Below are positions 1 through 7,321 of a stretch of 64,000 nucleotides of DNA, in pieces. Under the pieces are notes generated by a model that was given only the letters and a program-made list of their open reading frames with translations, made no database searches and was not told the origin of the DNA. This DNA is from Nocardioides insulae DSM 17944 (GTDB lineage: Bacteria > Actinomycetota > Actinomycetes > Propionibacteriales > Nocardioidaceae): NCBI RefSeq assembly GCF_000422825.1, contig NZ_AUGU01000014.1:124001-188000 (forward strand), given 5' to 3'. The translations under genes and the position numbers were made by a program. Each line of letters begins with the position of its first letter. Positions within the stretch are counted from its first letter, which is position 1.

Positions 1-141
1 GAGGGTGCCGGCATCGGGCTCTCGGTCGGCACCGGCAAGCTCCTCGCCCAGGCGCTCAGCGGGGTGGCACCCGATCTCGAACTCACCCCCTTCGCCCCCG
101 AGCGGTTCGGAGACCAGGTCCTCAGGGAGACGCCGGCATGA
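1..141 (+). CDS. FAD-dependent amine/amino-acid oxidoreductase, C-terminal end (partial)
   Basis: The reading frame is open from base 1 to a TGA at 139-141, so only the last 46 residues are present. The stretch GAGIGLSVGTGKLLAQAL resembles the C-terminal FAD-contacting segment of the glycine/D-amino-acid oxidase (DAO) family. The next gene starts inside the stop codon (ATGA, 138-141), and a ferredoxin-like and an NAD/FAD-type subunit follow. That order matches the HcnC-HcnA-HcnB or D-hydroxyproline dehydrogenase beta/gamma/alpha arrangement. I infer this is the DAO-type catalytic subunit of a membrane-associated imino/amino-acid dehydrogenase. The substrate cannot be told from this fragment. 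Confidence 0.7.
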   Translation, partial: EGAGIGLSVGTGKLLAQALSGVAPDLELTPFAPERFGDQVLRETPA

Positions 142-437
142 ACGACCCGATCGCCATGACCCTGGACGGCCGGACCCTCACCGCCCGGCCCGGCCAGAGC
201 GTCGGCGCCGCGCTCACCGACGCCGGCGTCCGCTCCTGGCGGACCACGCGGGGCGGGCAGCCGCGCGGGCTCTTCTGCGGGATCGGTGTCTGCTTCGACT
301 GCCTGATCACCGTCGACGGACGGCCCGGCCAACGGGCCTGCCTGGTGCCGGCCAGGGCCGGCCTCGTACTGGAGACCGCGCCTGCGTCTCCCTCACCCGA
401 TCCCGGCCACCAGCGGAGAGACGACCGCGATGACTGA
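138..437 (+). CDS. (2Fe-2S)-binding small subunit of amino-acid dehydrogenase (HcnA-like)
   Basis: This 99-residue protein has a ferredoxin-like plant-type 2Fe-2S fold. Cys47, Cys52, Cys55 and Cys68 form the C-x4-C-x2-C-x12-C cluster motif in the segment CGIGVCFDC. In HcnABC and D-hydroxyproline dehydrogenases, such a subunit passes electrons between the DAO-like flavin subunit and the NAD/FAD-type subunit. The ATG lies in the upstream stop codon and its own stop overlaps the next gene by 8 bp, so the three subunits look translationally coupled. The last 25 residues are polar and probably unstructured. Confidence 0.85.
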   Translation: MNDPIAMTLDGRTLTARPGQSVGAALTDAGVRSWRTTRGGQPRGLFCGIGVCFDCLITVDGRPGQRACLVPARAGLVLETAPASPSPDPGHQRRDDRDD

Positions 438-2037
438 GCCTCGACCCACCGATCCTGCGCGGCCCGATCCGGGCGCGCCAGCTGCGTTGTCGCAGCTCGA
501 CGGGCCTCCGGCCGGCCGTCGGCACTCCGCCTTGCCGGCACACCGGTCCGGTGAGGCTCGAGAGGTCGACGATCGGTGGCTCCGGGCCGAGCGGAGCGGT
601 GGCGTCTACGACGTGGCCGTGGTGGGCGCCGGGCCGGCCGGGCTGAGTGCCGCCGTGACGGCCGCAGAACAGGGCCTGCGGGTGGCGTTGGTCGACGCCG
701 GCGCCCAACCGGGCGGGCAGTTCTGGCGACACCCCGACGAGGGGGCCGCCTGGCCCGACGAGGGTCGGGGTCAGCATGGGTGGCGTCGCTTCACCCGGCT
801 TCGTGATCGATTGGGACGGCTCATCGGTGGGGGACGGGTGGAGGCGTTCGCCGAGCGGCAGGTGTGGTTCGTCGAGGAGCGCGCCGCAGTGTGGCACCTC
901 CACCTGACCACCACCCATGCAGCGGTGGAGACGCCCGCGCCACGACTGGTGCGGGCGACCTCGCTGGTGCTGTGTCCGGGCGGCTATGACCGGCAGTTGC
1001 CGGTGCCGGGGTGGGACCTTCCCGGCGTGATGACCGCGGGCGGCGTGCAGGCGTTGCTGAAGGCGCACCGCAGTGTGGCCGGGCGGCGAGCGGTGGTCGC
1101 GGGCACGGGCCCCTTCCTGCTGCCCGTCGCCGAGGGGCTGGCCGCGGCCGGGGCCGAGGTGCTGGCGGTGTGCGAGGCCAACTCGGTCACCGGCTGGGGC
1201 CGCTCCCCTCTGGGGGCGGTGTCGGTGCCCGGCAAGGGCCTCGAGGCGCTCGAGTACGCCGGCGCCCTGCTCCGCCACCGGGTCCCCTTCAGACAGCGCA
1301 CCGCCCTCACACGGGTCCACGGCGAGGGGTCGGTGACCGGCGCGACGCTCTCCCGGCTCGACCGCACGGGCCGGGTGCGCCCCGACGTTCCCCCGCAGCG
1401 GGTCGAGGTCGACCTGGTGGCCTTCGGCTGGGGGTTCACGCCTTCCCTCGAGTTGGTCTCGGCCGTCGGGGCGACCACTCGGGTGGACGTCGATGAGTCC
1501 CTCGTCGCCTGGGTCGACCCGAACCAGCGCACCGACGTACCCCGGGTGTACGCCGCGGGTGAGGTCACCGGCGTCGGCGGCGCGGTGCTCGCGGCGGGGG
1601 AGGGAGAACTGGCCGGTCTGACGCTGGCCCTCGACCACGGGGTGCCGGTGGCGGGCTCACGGATCGAGGCGCTGCAGCGCGGGGTGCGTCGGCACCGCCG
1701 GTTCGCTGCGGCCATGCACCGCGCGCACCCGGTGCCGCAGCGGTGGGCGGAGTGGCTGACCGACGAGACCATGCTGTGCCGGTGTGAAGAGGTCACCGTG
1801 GGTGCGGTGGCCGAGGTCCGCGACGTCCTCGGCGCCGGCGACGCCCGTACGGCGAAGATGCTGGCCCGTCCCGGGATGGGCCGGTGTCAGGGCCGGGTGT
1901 GCGGCTTCGCCACCGCCAAGCTGACCGCCTGCGGTCGATCCCTGGAGACCACCGATCTGGCGCCGCTGGCGAAGCGGCCCTTCACCGCCCCGGTCTCACT
2001 CGGTGAACTGGCCACGACGGGGGAGGGCGAGGACTGA
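430..2037 (+). CDS. FAD/NAD(P)-dependent oxidoreductase with C-terminal BFD-like 2Fe-2S domain (HcnB-like)
   Basis: This 535-residue protein has a Rossmann FAD motif VVGAGPAGLSAA near residues 60-75, then a second nucleotide-binding region (AGTGPFLLPVAEGL, near 225). The C-terminal Cys-rich domain (CRCEEVT ... GMGRCQGRVCG) resembles the bacterioferritin-associated-ferredoxin fold that binds a 2Fe-2S cluster. This is the alpha-subunit architecture of HcnB and D-hydroxyproline or opine dehydrogenases. About 60 N-terminal residues precede the FAD motif, longer than usual. I kept the ATG at 430 because its 8-bp overlap with the previous gene suggests coupling and I found no better in-frame start. 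With the sodium:amino-acid symporter nearby, the operon probably oxidises an imported amino or imino acid. The name hcn should not be read as proof of cyanide production. Confidence 0.8.
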   Translation: MTEPRPTDPARPDPGAPAALSQLDGPPAGRRHSALPAHRSGEAREVDDRWLRAERSGGVYDVAVVGAGPAGLSAAVTAAEQGLRVALVDAGAQPGGQFWRHPDEGAAWPDEGRGQHGWRRFTRLRDRLGRLIGGGRVEAFAERQVWFVEERAAVWHLHLTTTHAAVETPAPRLVRATSLVLCPGGYDRQLPVPGWDLPGVMTAGGVQALLKAHRSVAGRRAVVAGTGPFLLPVAEGLAAAGAEVLAVCEANSVTGWGRSPLGAVSVPGKGLEALEYAGALLRHRVPFRQRTALTRVHGEGSVTGATLSRLDRTGRVRPDVPPQRVEVDLVAFGWGFTPSLELVSAVGATTRVDVDESLVAWVDPNQRTDVPRVYAAGEVTGVGGAVLAAGEGELAGLTLALDHGVPVAGSRIEALQRGVRRHRRFAAAMHRAHPVPQRWAEWLTDETMLCRCEEVTVGAVAEVRDVLGAGDARTAKMLARPGMGRCQGRVCGFATAKLTACGRSLETTDLAPLAKRPFTAPVSLGELATTGEGED

Positions 2038-2095
2038 CGCGACGGGGAGGCGGGGCGGCGTCGACCGCCTCCGTCGCGCTCCACGACCCGGGTGG

Positions 2096-2539
2096 TCAGG
2101 TGGTGCGGACGATGAGTACCGAGCAGGGCGCGTGATGGGCCACCCTGCTCGGCACCGATCCGAGCAGGAACCGCTTCGCCCCGGTCATGCCCTTGTTGCC
2201 GACGACGATGATGTCGGCACGACGCTCCTCGGCGACCTTGATGAGCGCCTCCGCGGGCTCGCCCTCCTGGGCGATCGTCTCCGGTGTGACACCGGACCGG
2301 CCGAGGGACGCGATGGCCGCGGCGAGGATCTCCTCGGCCTCGGCGCGGTGGTCGGTCCGCCAGTGCTTCGGGGCGGGGACGTTGTGTGCCTGCTGTCCCA
2401 GCCGGCTGGCGGCCAGCCGGGGATACGCCGTCACGACGATGAGCTTCGCGCTCAGCTTCGTGGCCAGTTCTGCCGCTTCGGCCACGGCGAGGGTGGCGGT
2501 CTCGGACCCATCGGTGCCGACGAGGATCAGCTCGGTCAT
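2096..2539 (-). CDS. Universal stress protein, UspA family, ATP-binding type
   Basis: A single-domain 147-residue UspA protein. It begins with the usual beta strand ending in the acidic residue D10 (ILVGTDGSE). It carries the complete ATP-binding motif G-x2-G-x9-G-(S/T): Gly114, Gly117, Gly127 and Ser128 in GNKGMTGAKRFLLGS. This places it in the ATP-binding (MJ0577-like) branch. It lies 26 bp downstream of the symporter gene on the same strand, so the two are probably co-transcribed. Its convergent neighbour is the HcnB-like gene. Role: a cytoplasmic stress-modulating nucleotide sensor; the partner is unknown. Confidence 0.9.
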   Translation of the reverse strand: MTELILVGTDGSETATLAVAEAAELATKLSAKLIVVTAYPRLAASRLGQQAHNVPAPKHWRTDHRAEAEEILAAAIASLGRSGVTPETIAQEGEPAEALIKVAEERRADIIVVGNKGMTGAKRFLLGSVPSRVAHHAPCSVLIVRTT

Positions 2540-2565
2540 GGCGCTGCCTTTCGTGAGGGCGCGGC

Positions 2566-4023
2566 TCAGTTGCCGCGGGAGGGGGCCTTGTCACCGGCAC
2601 GCAGGTCCTCCCAGAAGTTCGCGTGCTTGATGCCCAGCCTGGTCGGGTCGAAGACGGGATCGAGACCGGCGGCGCGCTGCCGGTCGTAGTCGCGGAGGGT
2701 CCGCAGTGCGATCCCGGACAGGAAGAACAGTGCCACGAAGTTGATGATGCCCAGCGCGCCGTACCCGATGTCGGCGGTGGCCCACACCAGGCCGGCATCC
2801 TGGATCGTGCTGTAGAAGACGATCGCGACGATGACGATCTCGAGGATCCGCACGTAGACCGGGTTCCGGTGCCGCACCAGGTAGGCGAGGTTGGTCTCGG
2901 CGATGAAGTAGAAGGCGACGATCGTGGTCAGCGCGAACAGCGCGATCGCGATCGCGATGAACGGACCGCCGGCGGGCTCCCACACTGTTTCGACGGCCGC
3001 CTGGGTGAAGCTGGGACCTGCCTCGACGCCCGGGATGTTGGTCTGGATCTCGGTGCCGCCGGAGGTGACCACGTTGTATTGGCCCGAGACCACCAGCATC
3101 AGCCCGGTCGCCATGCAGATGGTCAGGGTGTCGATATAGATGGAGAACGCTTGCACCAGCCCCTGCTTGGCCGGGTGCGACACGTCGGCGGCACCGGCGG
3201 CGTAGGTGCCTTCGCCGACGCCTGCGACGTTGGAGAACAGGGCCCGCCGTACACCCCAGGCGATCGCAGCTCCGACGATCCCGCCGAAGACCGAGTCGAT
3301 GCCGAACGCGCTGGACATGATCAGGCCGATCGCGGCGGGCACCTCGGTGATGTTGAACGCGAGGACCAGCACGGTGGCGAGGATGTAGCCGAAGGCCATC
3401 AGGGGCACTGCCACGTTGACGAATCGGAGGATGCGTTGACGGCCACCCCAGATGATCACCGCGAGCGTGACGGTGACGGCCGAGGCGGTCGCCCAGGTGG
3501 GTACGCCGAGGCCGAACTCCGCGGCGACGCCGATGTTGGTGGCTTGGACCCCCGGCGCGAGGAGCGCGTAGAGGATCAAGGCGGTAACGGCGGCGATCAC
3601 GCCGAGCCAGCGCCTCTGGAACACCTTCTCCAGGTAGAACGGGACTCCGCCTTGGAGGTCACCGTCGACGCGCTCCTTGTAGATCTGCGCCAGGGTCGAC
3701 TCGACGAAGGCGGTGGCGCCCCCGAGGAACGCCATGACGCCCATCCAGAACAGCGCTCCGGGCCCGCCGAAGCCGACCGCGGTGGCCACACCGGCGATAT
3801 TGCCCACGCCGACCCGATTGCCGATCGTGAGCGAGAGCGCCTGGAAGGGCGTCAGCCCGCCGTTCTCATGCTCGCCGCCGCCTTTTAGCTGGCGGAGCAT
3901 GTCCTTGAACAGCCGTACCTGGAGGAAGCGGGAGCGCACCGTCAGGTAGGCGCCCAGGGGCAAGGCCAGGAAGAGCATGATCAGCCACAGCTTGTCCCCG
4001 ATTGCGTAGATCTGGTCGACCAC
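2566..4023 (-). CDS. Sodium:alanine/glycine symporter, AGCS family
   Basis: This is a 485-residue polytopic membrane protein. The AGCS hallmark is present (GGPGALFWMGVMAFLGGAT, with the family's conserved FVESTLAQ shortly after), as is the early NRVGVGNIAGVATA segment. The frame is open much further upstream, but those residues are not family-like. Two GTG codons compete for the start. The one at 4023 has GAGGAG 8 bases upstream, whereas that motif overlaps the one at 4032, so I prefer 4023. The family imports alanine, glycine or related amino acids with Na+. Its position between the amino-acid dehydrogenase operon and a divergent GntR regulator suggests it supplies that enzyme, which is inference. 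Confidence 0.88.
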   Translation of the reverse strand: MVDQIYAIGDKLWLIMLFLALPLGAYLTVRSRFLQVRLFKDMLRQLKGGGEHENGGLTPFQALSLTIGNRVGVGNIAGVATAVGFGGPGALFWMGVMAFLGGATAFVESTLAQIYKERVDGDLQGGVPFYLEKVFQRRWLGVIAAVTALILYALLAPGVQATNIGVAAEFGLGVPTWATASAVTVTLAVIIWGGRQRILRFVNVAVPLMAFGYILATVLVLAFNITEVPAAIGLIMSSAFGIDSVFGGIVGAAIAWGVRRALFSNVAGVGEGTYAAGAADVSHPAKQGLVQAFSIYIDTLTICMATGLMLVVSGQYNVVTSGGTEIQTNIPGVEAGPSFTQAAVETVWEPAGGPFIAIAIALFALTTIVAFYFIAETNLAYLVRHRNPVYVRILEIVIVAIVFYSTIQDAGLVWATADIGYGALGIINFVALFFLSGIALRTLRDYDRQRAAGLDPVFDPTRLGIKHANFWEDLRAGDKAPSRGN

Positions 4024-4066
4024 AGTCGTCACTCCTCGGTGATGCCCGCGGACCCTTCGCGGGATG

Positions 4067-4086
4067 TGGCACCGTACAATGTGCCA
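4067..4086. promoter_or_regulatory. Inverted repeat between symporter and GntR genes, likely operator
   Basis: TGGCAC (4067-4072) and GTGCCA (4081-4086) form a perfect 6-bp inverted repeat with an 8-bp spacer that contains TACAAT. It lies between the divergent symporter (start 4023) and GntR (start 4205) genes. GntR/FadR regulators usually bind such short palindromes in their own divergent promoter. Binding is inferred only. Confidence 0.5.
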
Positions 4087-4204
4087 TTGCACTGACACAA
4101 GGGGTCGGCGTGGTCTGCGACACAGTGGGATCGGCTCGCGGCGGCGTGCCACGTCACATGGTGAGGCGCGTACGATCGACGGGCGATCGATTGGGGAGAG
4201 GGCT

Positions 4205-4876
4205 GTGTCGACCAACATCACGAACATCACCCAGTTCGAGAAGGTCAGCCTGCGCGAGCAGGTGTCGCGTGCGCTGCGCGCGGCGATCGTGTCTGGCGAG
4301 TTGGAGCCGGGCACCGTCTACTCCGCGCCCGCCCTCGGGGCCCGGTTCGGCGTCTCGGCGACCCCCGTGCGCGAGGCCATGCTCGATCTGGTGCGGGAGA
4401 ATCTCGTCGCCACCGTGCCCAACAAGGGCTACCGCGTCACCAGTGTCGAGGAGGCCGATCTCGACGACATCACCGAGCTTCGGCTCCTGATCGAGCCTCG
4501 ACTGGCCGCCCAGGTCACCCCCGACATCCCCGACGCAGACTTCCCGATGCTGCGGGAGCTGGCCGAGGCGATCGTGCGCGGCGCGGCCTCCGGCGACCTG
4601 GTCGCCTACACCGACCACGACCGGGCCTTCCACCTCAAGCTGCTGGAGTACGCCGGCAACCGTCGGATCAGCGCCCTCGTCGGCGACCTGCGCGCCCACG
4701 CCCGCCTCTACGGCCTGGCCGACATGCTCGAACGCGGTGAGCTCGAGGGCGCCGCCCGCGAGCACCTGGTGATCGTCGACGCGCTCGAGGCCAGGGATGC
4801 GGCGCTGGTCGAGCGGCTGATGGACGCCCACGTCCGTCAGACCCGTGGTCGCTGGGCCCACCCCGCCGACCACTGA
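4205..4876 (+). CDS. GntR-family regulator, FadR/FCD subfamily
   Basis: This protein has 223 residues from the GTG at 4205, chosen because GGAGAGG precedes it and the N-terminal winged helix then has normal length. The helix-turn-helix is the segment SAPALGARFGVSATPVREAM followed by the wing NKGYRVTSV. The C-terminal half is an all-helical FCD effector domain. Its usual metal/ligand residues appear as D and H in DHDRAFHLKLL, H in REHLVIVDAL and H in MDAHVRQ. FCD domains sense organic or amino acids. Being divergent from the AGCS symporter, it most likely represses that gene and the stress-protein gene behind it. Confidence 0.85.
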   Translation: MSTNITNITQFEKVSLREQVSRALRAAIVSGELEPGTVYSAPALGARFGVSATPVREAMLDLVRENLVATVPNKGYRVTSVEEADLDDITELRLLIEPRLAAQVTPDIPDADFPMLRELAEAIVRGAASGDLVAYTDHDRAFHLKLLEYAGNRRISALVGDLRAHARLYGLADMLERGELEGAAREHLVIVDALEARDAALVERLMDAHVRQTRGRWAHPADH

Positions 4877-4943
4877 TCCTGGCACTCCGGACGTCCGCCC
4901 CGGAGGTGGCGGAGAGCGGGGAGGAAGGAGGGGGGACCCCGAT

Positions 4944-4973
4944 TTCGCATCTGGCGTGGGGGCCTTGTAGTGT
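4944..4973 (+). promoter_or_regulatory. Possible promoter for tRNA-Thr/tRNA-Met/rpmG
   Basis: TTCGCA (4944-4949) and TAGTGT (4968-4973) are separated by 18 bp and sit about 40 bp before the tRNA-Thr gene. The match to the vegetative consensus is partial, so this is a weak call based on position and spacing. Confidence 0.35.
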
Positions 4974-5014
4974 TCTTCCTCGTTGGCCGGGCGCTCGCAA
5001 GAGAGTCGGACCAC

Positions 5015-5087
5015 GCCCCTTTAGCTCAGTCGGCAGAGCGTCTCCATGGTAAGGAGAAGGTCTACGGTTCGATTCCGTAAAGGGGCT
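5015..5087 (+). tRNA. tRNA-Thr (anticodon GGT)
   Basis: All four arms fold. The acceptor stem GCCCCTT pairs with AAGGGGC. The anticodon stem TCTCC/GGAGA encloses the loop ATGGTAA, giving anticodon GGT. The T arm is TACGG-TTCGATT-CCGTA. The length is 73 nt with discriminator T and no encoded CCA. It is followed by tRNA-Met and rpmG, a conserved actinobacterial order. Confidence 0.96.
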
Positions 5088-5136
5088 CTGATGGCGGAGG
5101 TCTCCACAGCCGTGAGGGTGTGGGTCTTCCGTCTGA

Positions 5137-5210
5137 GGCGGGGTAGCTCAGGCGGTTAGAGCGCACGACTCATAATCGTGAGGTCGCGGGTTCGATCCCC
5201 GCCCCCGCTA
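5137..5210 (+). tRNA. tRNA-Met (anticodon CAT), elongator type
   Basis: The acceptor stem GGCGGGG pairs with CCCCGCT (first pair G-U). The anticodon stem CACGA/TCGTG holds the loop CTCATAA, giving anticodon CAT. The T arm is GCGGG-TTCGATC-CCCGC. The anticodon stem lacks the three G-C pairs of an initiator tRNA, and position 1 is G, so this is not the initiator. A lysidine-modified Ile tRNA also reads CAT in DNA, but the location before rpmG favours elongator Met. Confidence 0.93.
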
Positions 5211-5250
5211 CCGCCTTATCATCCATCAGGAGCAACACAAAGGACTTCCC

Positions 5251-5421
5251 GTGGCCAGCAAGAGCAGCGACGTTCGCCCCAAGATCACTCTGGCGTGCAC
5301 CGAGTGCAAGGAGCGCAACTACATCACCAAGAAGAACCGTCGCAACAACCCCGACCGGTTGGAGATGGCGAAGTTCTGCCCGCGCTGCCGCAAGCACCAG
5401 GCGCACCGCGAGACCCGCTGA
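5251..5421 (+). CDS. rpmG: 50S ribosomal protein L33 (bL33), zinc-binding form
   Basis: A 56-residue basic protein from a GTG start, with AAGGA 8 bases upstream. It has the bL33 zinc ribbon with all four cysteines (Cys16, Cys19, Cys43, Cys46 in CTEC and CPRC), so it is the zinc-dependent C+ paralogue. The conserved core [19 protein letters not shown] is present. It sits behind two tRNA genes and ends just before a strong terminator hairpin. Such transcription units of tRNA plus rpmG are common in actinobacteria. Confidence 0.95.
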   Translation: MASKSSDVRPKITLACTECKERNYITKKNRRNNPDRLEMAKFCPRCRKHQAHRETR

Positions 5422-5442
5422 GCTCAGCGTCTCATCTGCTTC

Positions 5443-5477
5443 CCGAAGGGCCCGTCCGATCCGGACGGGCCCTTCGG
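5443..5477. terminator. Bidirectional hairpin terminator after rpmG
   Basis: A perfect 16-bp G/C-rich stem (5443-5458 with 5462-5477) closes a 3-base ATC loop. It lies between convergent rpmG and the lipoprotein gene. There is no long T-run, as usual for actinobacterial terminators. Confidence 0.85.
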
Positions 5478-5490
5478 CGTTCCGGCGTCC

Positions 5491-6480
5491 TCACCTCCAG
5501 GGGACGCAGTCGGGTTCGGCCCAGCTCCGTGCACGGCCGGCGTCGTAGCCGACCAGCATCGGCACCGCGGACCGTCCGGCCCGCTGGTACGCCGCGCTCG
5601 CCGTCTCGCTGACCACCCACAGGGTGCGTCCCTGCCGGGCCAGACCCTCAGCGCCGGGAACGAGTCCGACCCGACCGCCGCCGGGCAGGACGCCGAGCGC
5701 GCAGGTGGAGGTGGAACTGGTCTGCCAGAGTCCGGCGGACCAGCTGAACCCCTGGGCGCCCCGGGTGATCCGGCGGTGGGAGGTGGCCTCGGCCGCGCTG
5801 AGCGGGGTGCCGTCGGCACGGGCTCGCAGTGGCGCCAGTTCGAACCAGTGCAGTCGTCCGGCACGCTGCCGGCGGAAGCTGCCGATGCCCAGCCGGCCGC
5901 TGCGGTCGGTCACCAGGACGGAGGCCTTGAGGTCCTCGATGGGGTGGCGGGCGAGGATCCGGAGGGTGTCGGCGTCGAGCAGCCACAGTGCCTTGTTCTC
6001 CACCAGCCACAGTCCATCGCCGTCCAGGGCGACCCCGCCGCCGTGCCGGCACAGCACCGAGGCGTCGGGGCGCCAGCGGCGTTCACCGAGCAGGTCGCCG
6101 GTGGCGCGGTCGACCCGCATCACCCAGCAGTACCGCCGGCCGGGTTCGGCATCGCCGTACCCGCTCACCCAGGCGGTCCCGCCGCGCACTGCCAGCCCCT
6201 GCGGGACGAAGCCGTCCTCGGCGCCTGGCAGCCACACCGCTCGGCAGGCGTCCTCGTCGTGCGGGTAGTGGTCGTAGGCACCGTCGTAGGCCTCGGCGTA
6301 GGACGGCGCGCGACCGACCGTGTCCGCGAGCGTCACCGGCCCGCACCCGGTGCCCTCGTCGCCCGCGTCGCTCTCGCCCGGTGAGCAGCCGGCCAGCAGG
6401 CCGGTGAGCAGCGCGAGGAGCGACGTGGCGAGCAGCACGAGCGCGCGCGAGGGGATCCGGGTGCACGCCATGGCACCCAT
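5491..6480 (-). CDS. Putative exported lipoprotein with propeller-like repeats
   Basis: This 329-residue protein has an N-terminal signal peptide with hydrophobic core ALVLLATSLLALLTGL and a lipobox LLAGC with Cys32, so it is probably lipid-anchored outside the membrane. The mature part is rich in short strands with W/G turns (GLAVRGGTAWVSGYG, GGGVALDGDGLWLVENKALWLLD, GLARQGRTLWVVSE), as in beta-propeller or NHL-like proteins. No catalytic motif was recognised and the function is unknown. A second Met at position 4 is a possible start. It is divergent from the HadA-like gene with only 23 bp between the starts, so the promoters must overlap. Confidence 0.75.
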   Translation of the reverse strand: MGAMACTRIPSRALVLLATSLLALLTGLLAGCSPGESDAGDEGTGCGPVTLADTVGRAPSYAEAYDGAYDHYPHDEDACRAVWLPGAEDGFVPQGLAVRGGTAWVSGYGDAEPGRRYCWVMRVDRATGDLLGERRWRPDASVLCRHGGGVALDGDGLWLVENKALWLLDADTLRILARHPIEDLKASVLVTDRSGRLGIGSFRRQRAGRLHWFELAPLRARADGTPLSAAEATSHRRITRGAQGFSWSAGLWQTSSTSTCALGVLPGGGRVGLVPGAEGLARQGRTLWVVSETASAAYQRAGRSAVPMLVGYDAGRARSWAEPDCVPWR

Positions 6481-6503
6481 TGTGCCGGGCTAGGCTGACG
6501 GCC

Positions 6504-6926
6504 ATGCCAGTCGACTCGACGCTCGTGGGGCGGGTGTTCCCGCCGACACGCCCCTATACCGTGACCCGGGAGAAGGTGGGGGAGTTCGCGACCGCCACCG
6601 GTGCCGCGGGCGCTCCCGGCACCGCGGAGAAGGTGCCGGCCACCTTCCCGATCGTGCTCGCCTTCGACGCGATGAACGCGTTCCTGGCGGCCGAGCGGAT
6701 CGACCTGTTCCGGATCGTGCACGGTGAGCAGAAGTTCCACTACGAGCGGCCGGTCCGGGTCGGGGACGAGCTGGCGGTCACGCTGACCGTCGCCAGCCTG
6801 CGGCAGATCGGCGGCAACGACATCATCGGCACCTCCAGCGAGATCCGGGACGCCTCGGGCGACCTGGTCTGCACGGCGACGGCGACCCTGCTGCACCGTG
6901 GCGAGGCCGAGGGAGCGAACGCATGA
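6504..6926 (+). CDS. MaoC-like dehydratase subunit (HadA / FAS1-DH region family)
   Basis: A 140-residue single hot-dog domain of the MaoC_dehydrat_N type. The central helix segment (FPIVLAFDAMNAFL) and the strand HGEQKFHYERPVRVGDEL are typical. Such subunits lack the catalytic Asp/His pair and form heterodimers with the next gene's product, as HadA does with HadB in mycobacterial fatty-acid synthase II. The stop codon overlaps the next ATG (ATGA). The order rpmG-hadA-hadB before tRNA-Trp/secE is conserved in actinobacteria. In a Nocardioides-like organism without mycolic acids, its exact acyl substrate is uncertain. Confidence 0.85.
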   Translation: MPVDSTLVGRVFPPTRPYTVTREKVGEFATATGAAGAPGTAEKVPATFPIVLAFDAMNAFLAAERIDLFRIVHGEQKFHYERPVRVGDELAVTLTVASLRQIGGNDIIGTSSEIRDASGDLVCTATATLLHRGEAEGANA

Positions 6927-7321
6927 ACCTCACTGCGGGACACATCTTCGAGCCCCAGGAGTTCCCGGTCACCCGGGCGAGCCTGGTTCAGTACGCCGGC
7001 GCCAGCGGTGACTTCAACCAGATCCACTGGTCGGATCGGGTGGCGACCTCGGTCGGACTTCCGGGCGTGATCGCGCACGGCATGCTGACCCTGGGGCTGG
7101 CCGCCCGGGCCGTGGCGGTCTGGACCGACGGGGCCGAGGTCGTCGACCTCGGTGCGAAGTTCACCAACCCGGTGGTGGTCCCCGACGACGACACCGGCAC
7201 CCTGGTGCGGGTCGCCGGTTCGGTCAAGAAGGTCGAGGACGGGCTGGCAACCCTCGCCCTGGAGGTCACCGTGGATGGCACCAAGGTCCTCGGGATGCCG
7301 AAGGCGGTCGTGCGTGCCTGA
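6923..7321 (+). CDS. MaoC-like (R)-hydroxyacyl dehydratase, catalytic subunit (HadB-like)
   Basis: A 132-residue hot-dog protein with the hydratase-2 motif YAGASGDFNQIHWS. Asp30 and His35 are the expected catalytic pair, followed by GLPGVIAHGML. It should dehydrate 3-hydroxyacyl thioesters together with the partner encoded directly upstream. It is coupled to that gene by an ATGA overlap, and its end overlaps the murB start by 8 bp, so hadA-hadB-murB look like one transcription unit. Confidence 0.88.
   Translation: MNLTAGHIFEPQEFPVTRASLVQYAGASGDFNQIHWSDRVATSVGLPGVIAHGMLTLGLAARAVAVWTDGAEVVDLGAKFTNPVVVPDDDTGTLVRVAGSVKKVEDGLATLALEVTVDGTKVLGMPKAVVRA

Noticed and set aside
1..2037. Hydrogen cyanide synthase operon
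   Set aside because: The subunit order resembles hcnABC but is shared with D-hydroxyproline and opine dehydrogenases; the amino-acid symporter next door favours catabolism over cyanide production.
5137..5210. Initiator tRNA-Met
   Set aside because: The anticodon stem lacks the three consecutive G-C pairs of initiator tRNAs, and the first acceptor base pair is G-U rather than the C-A mismatch.
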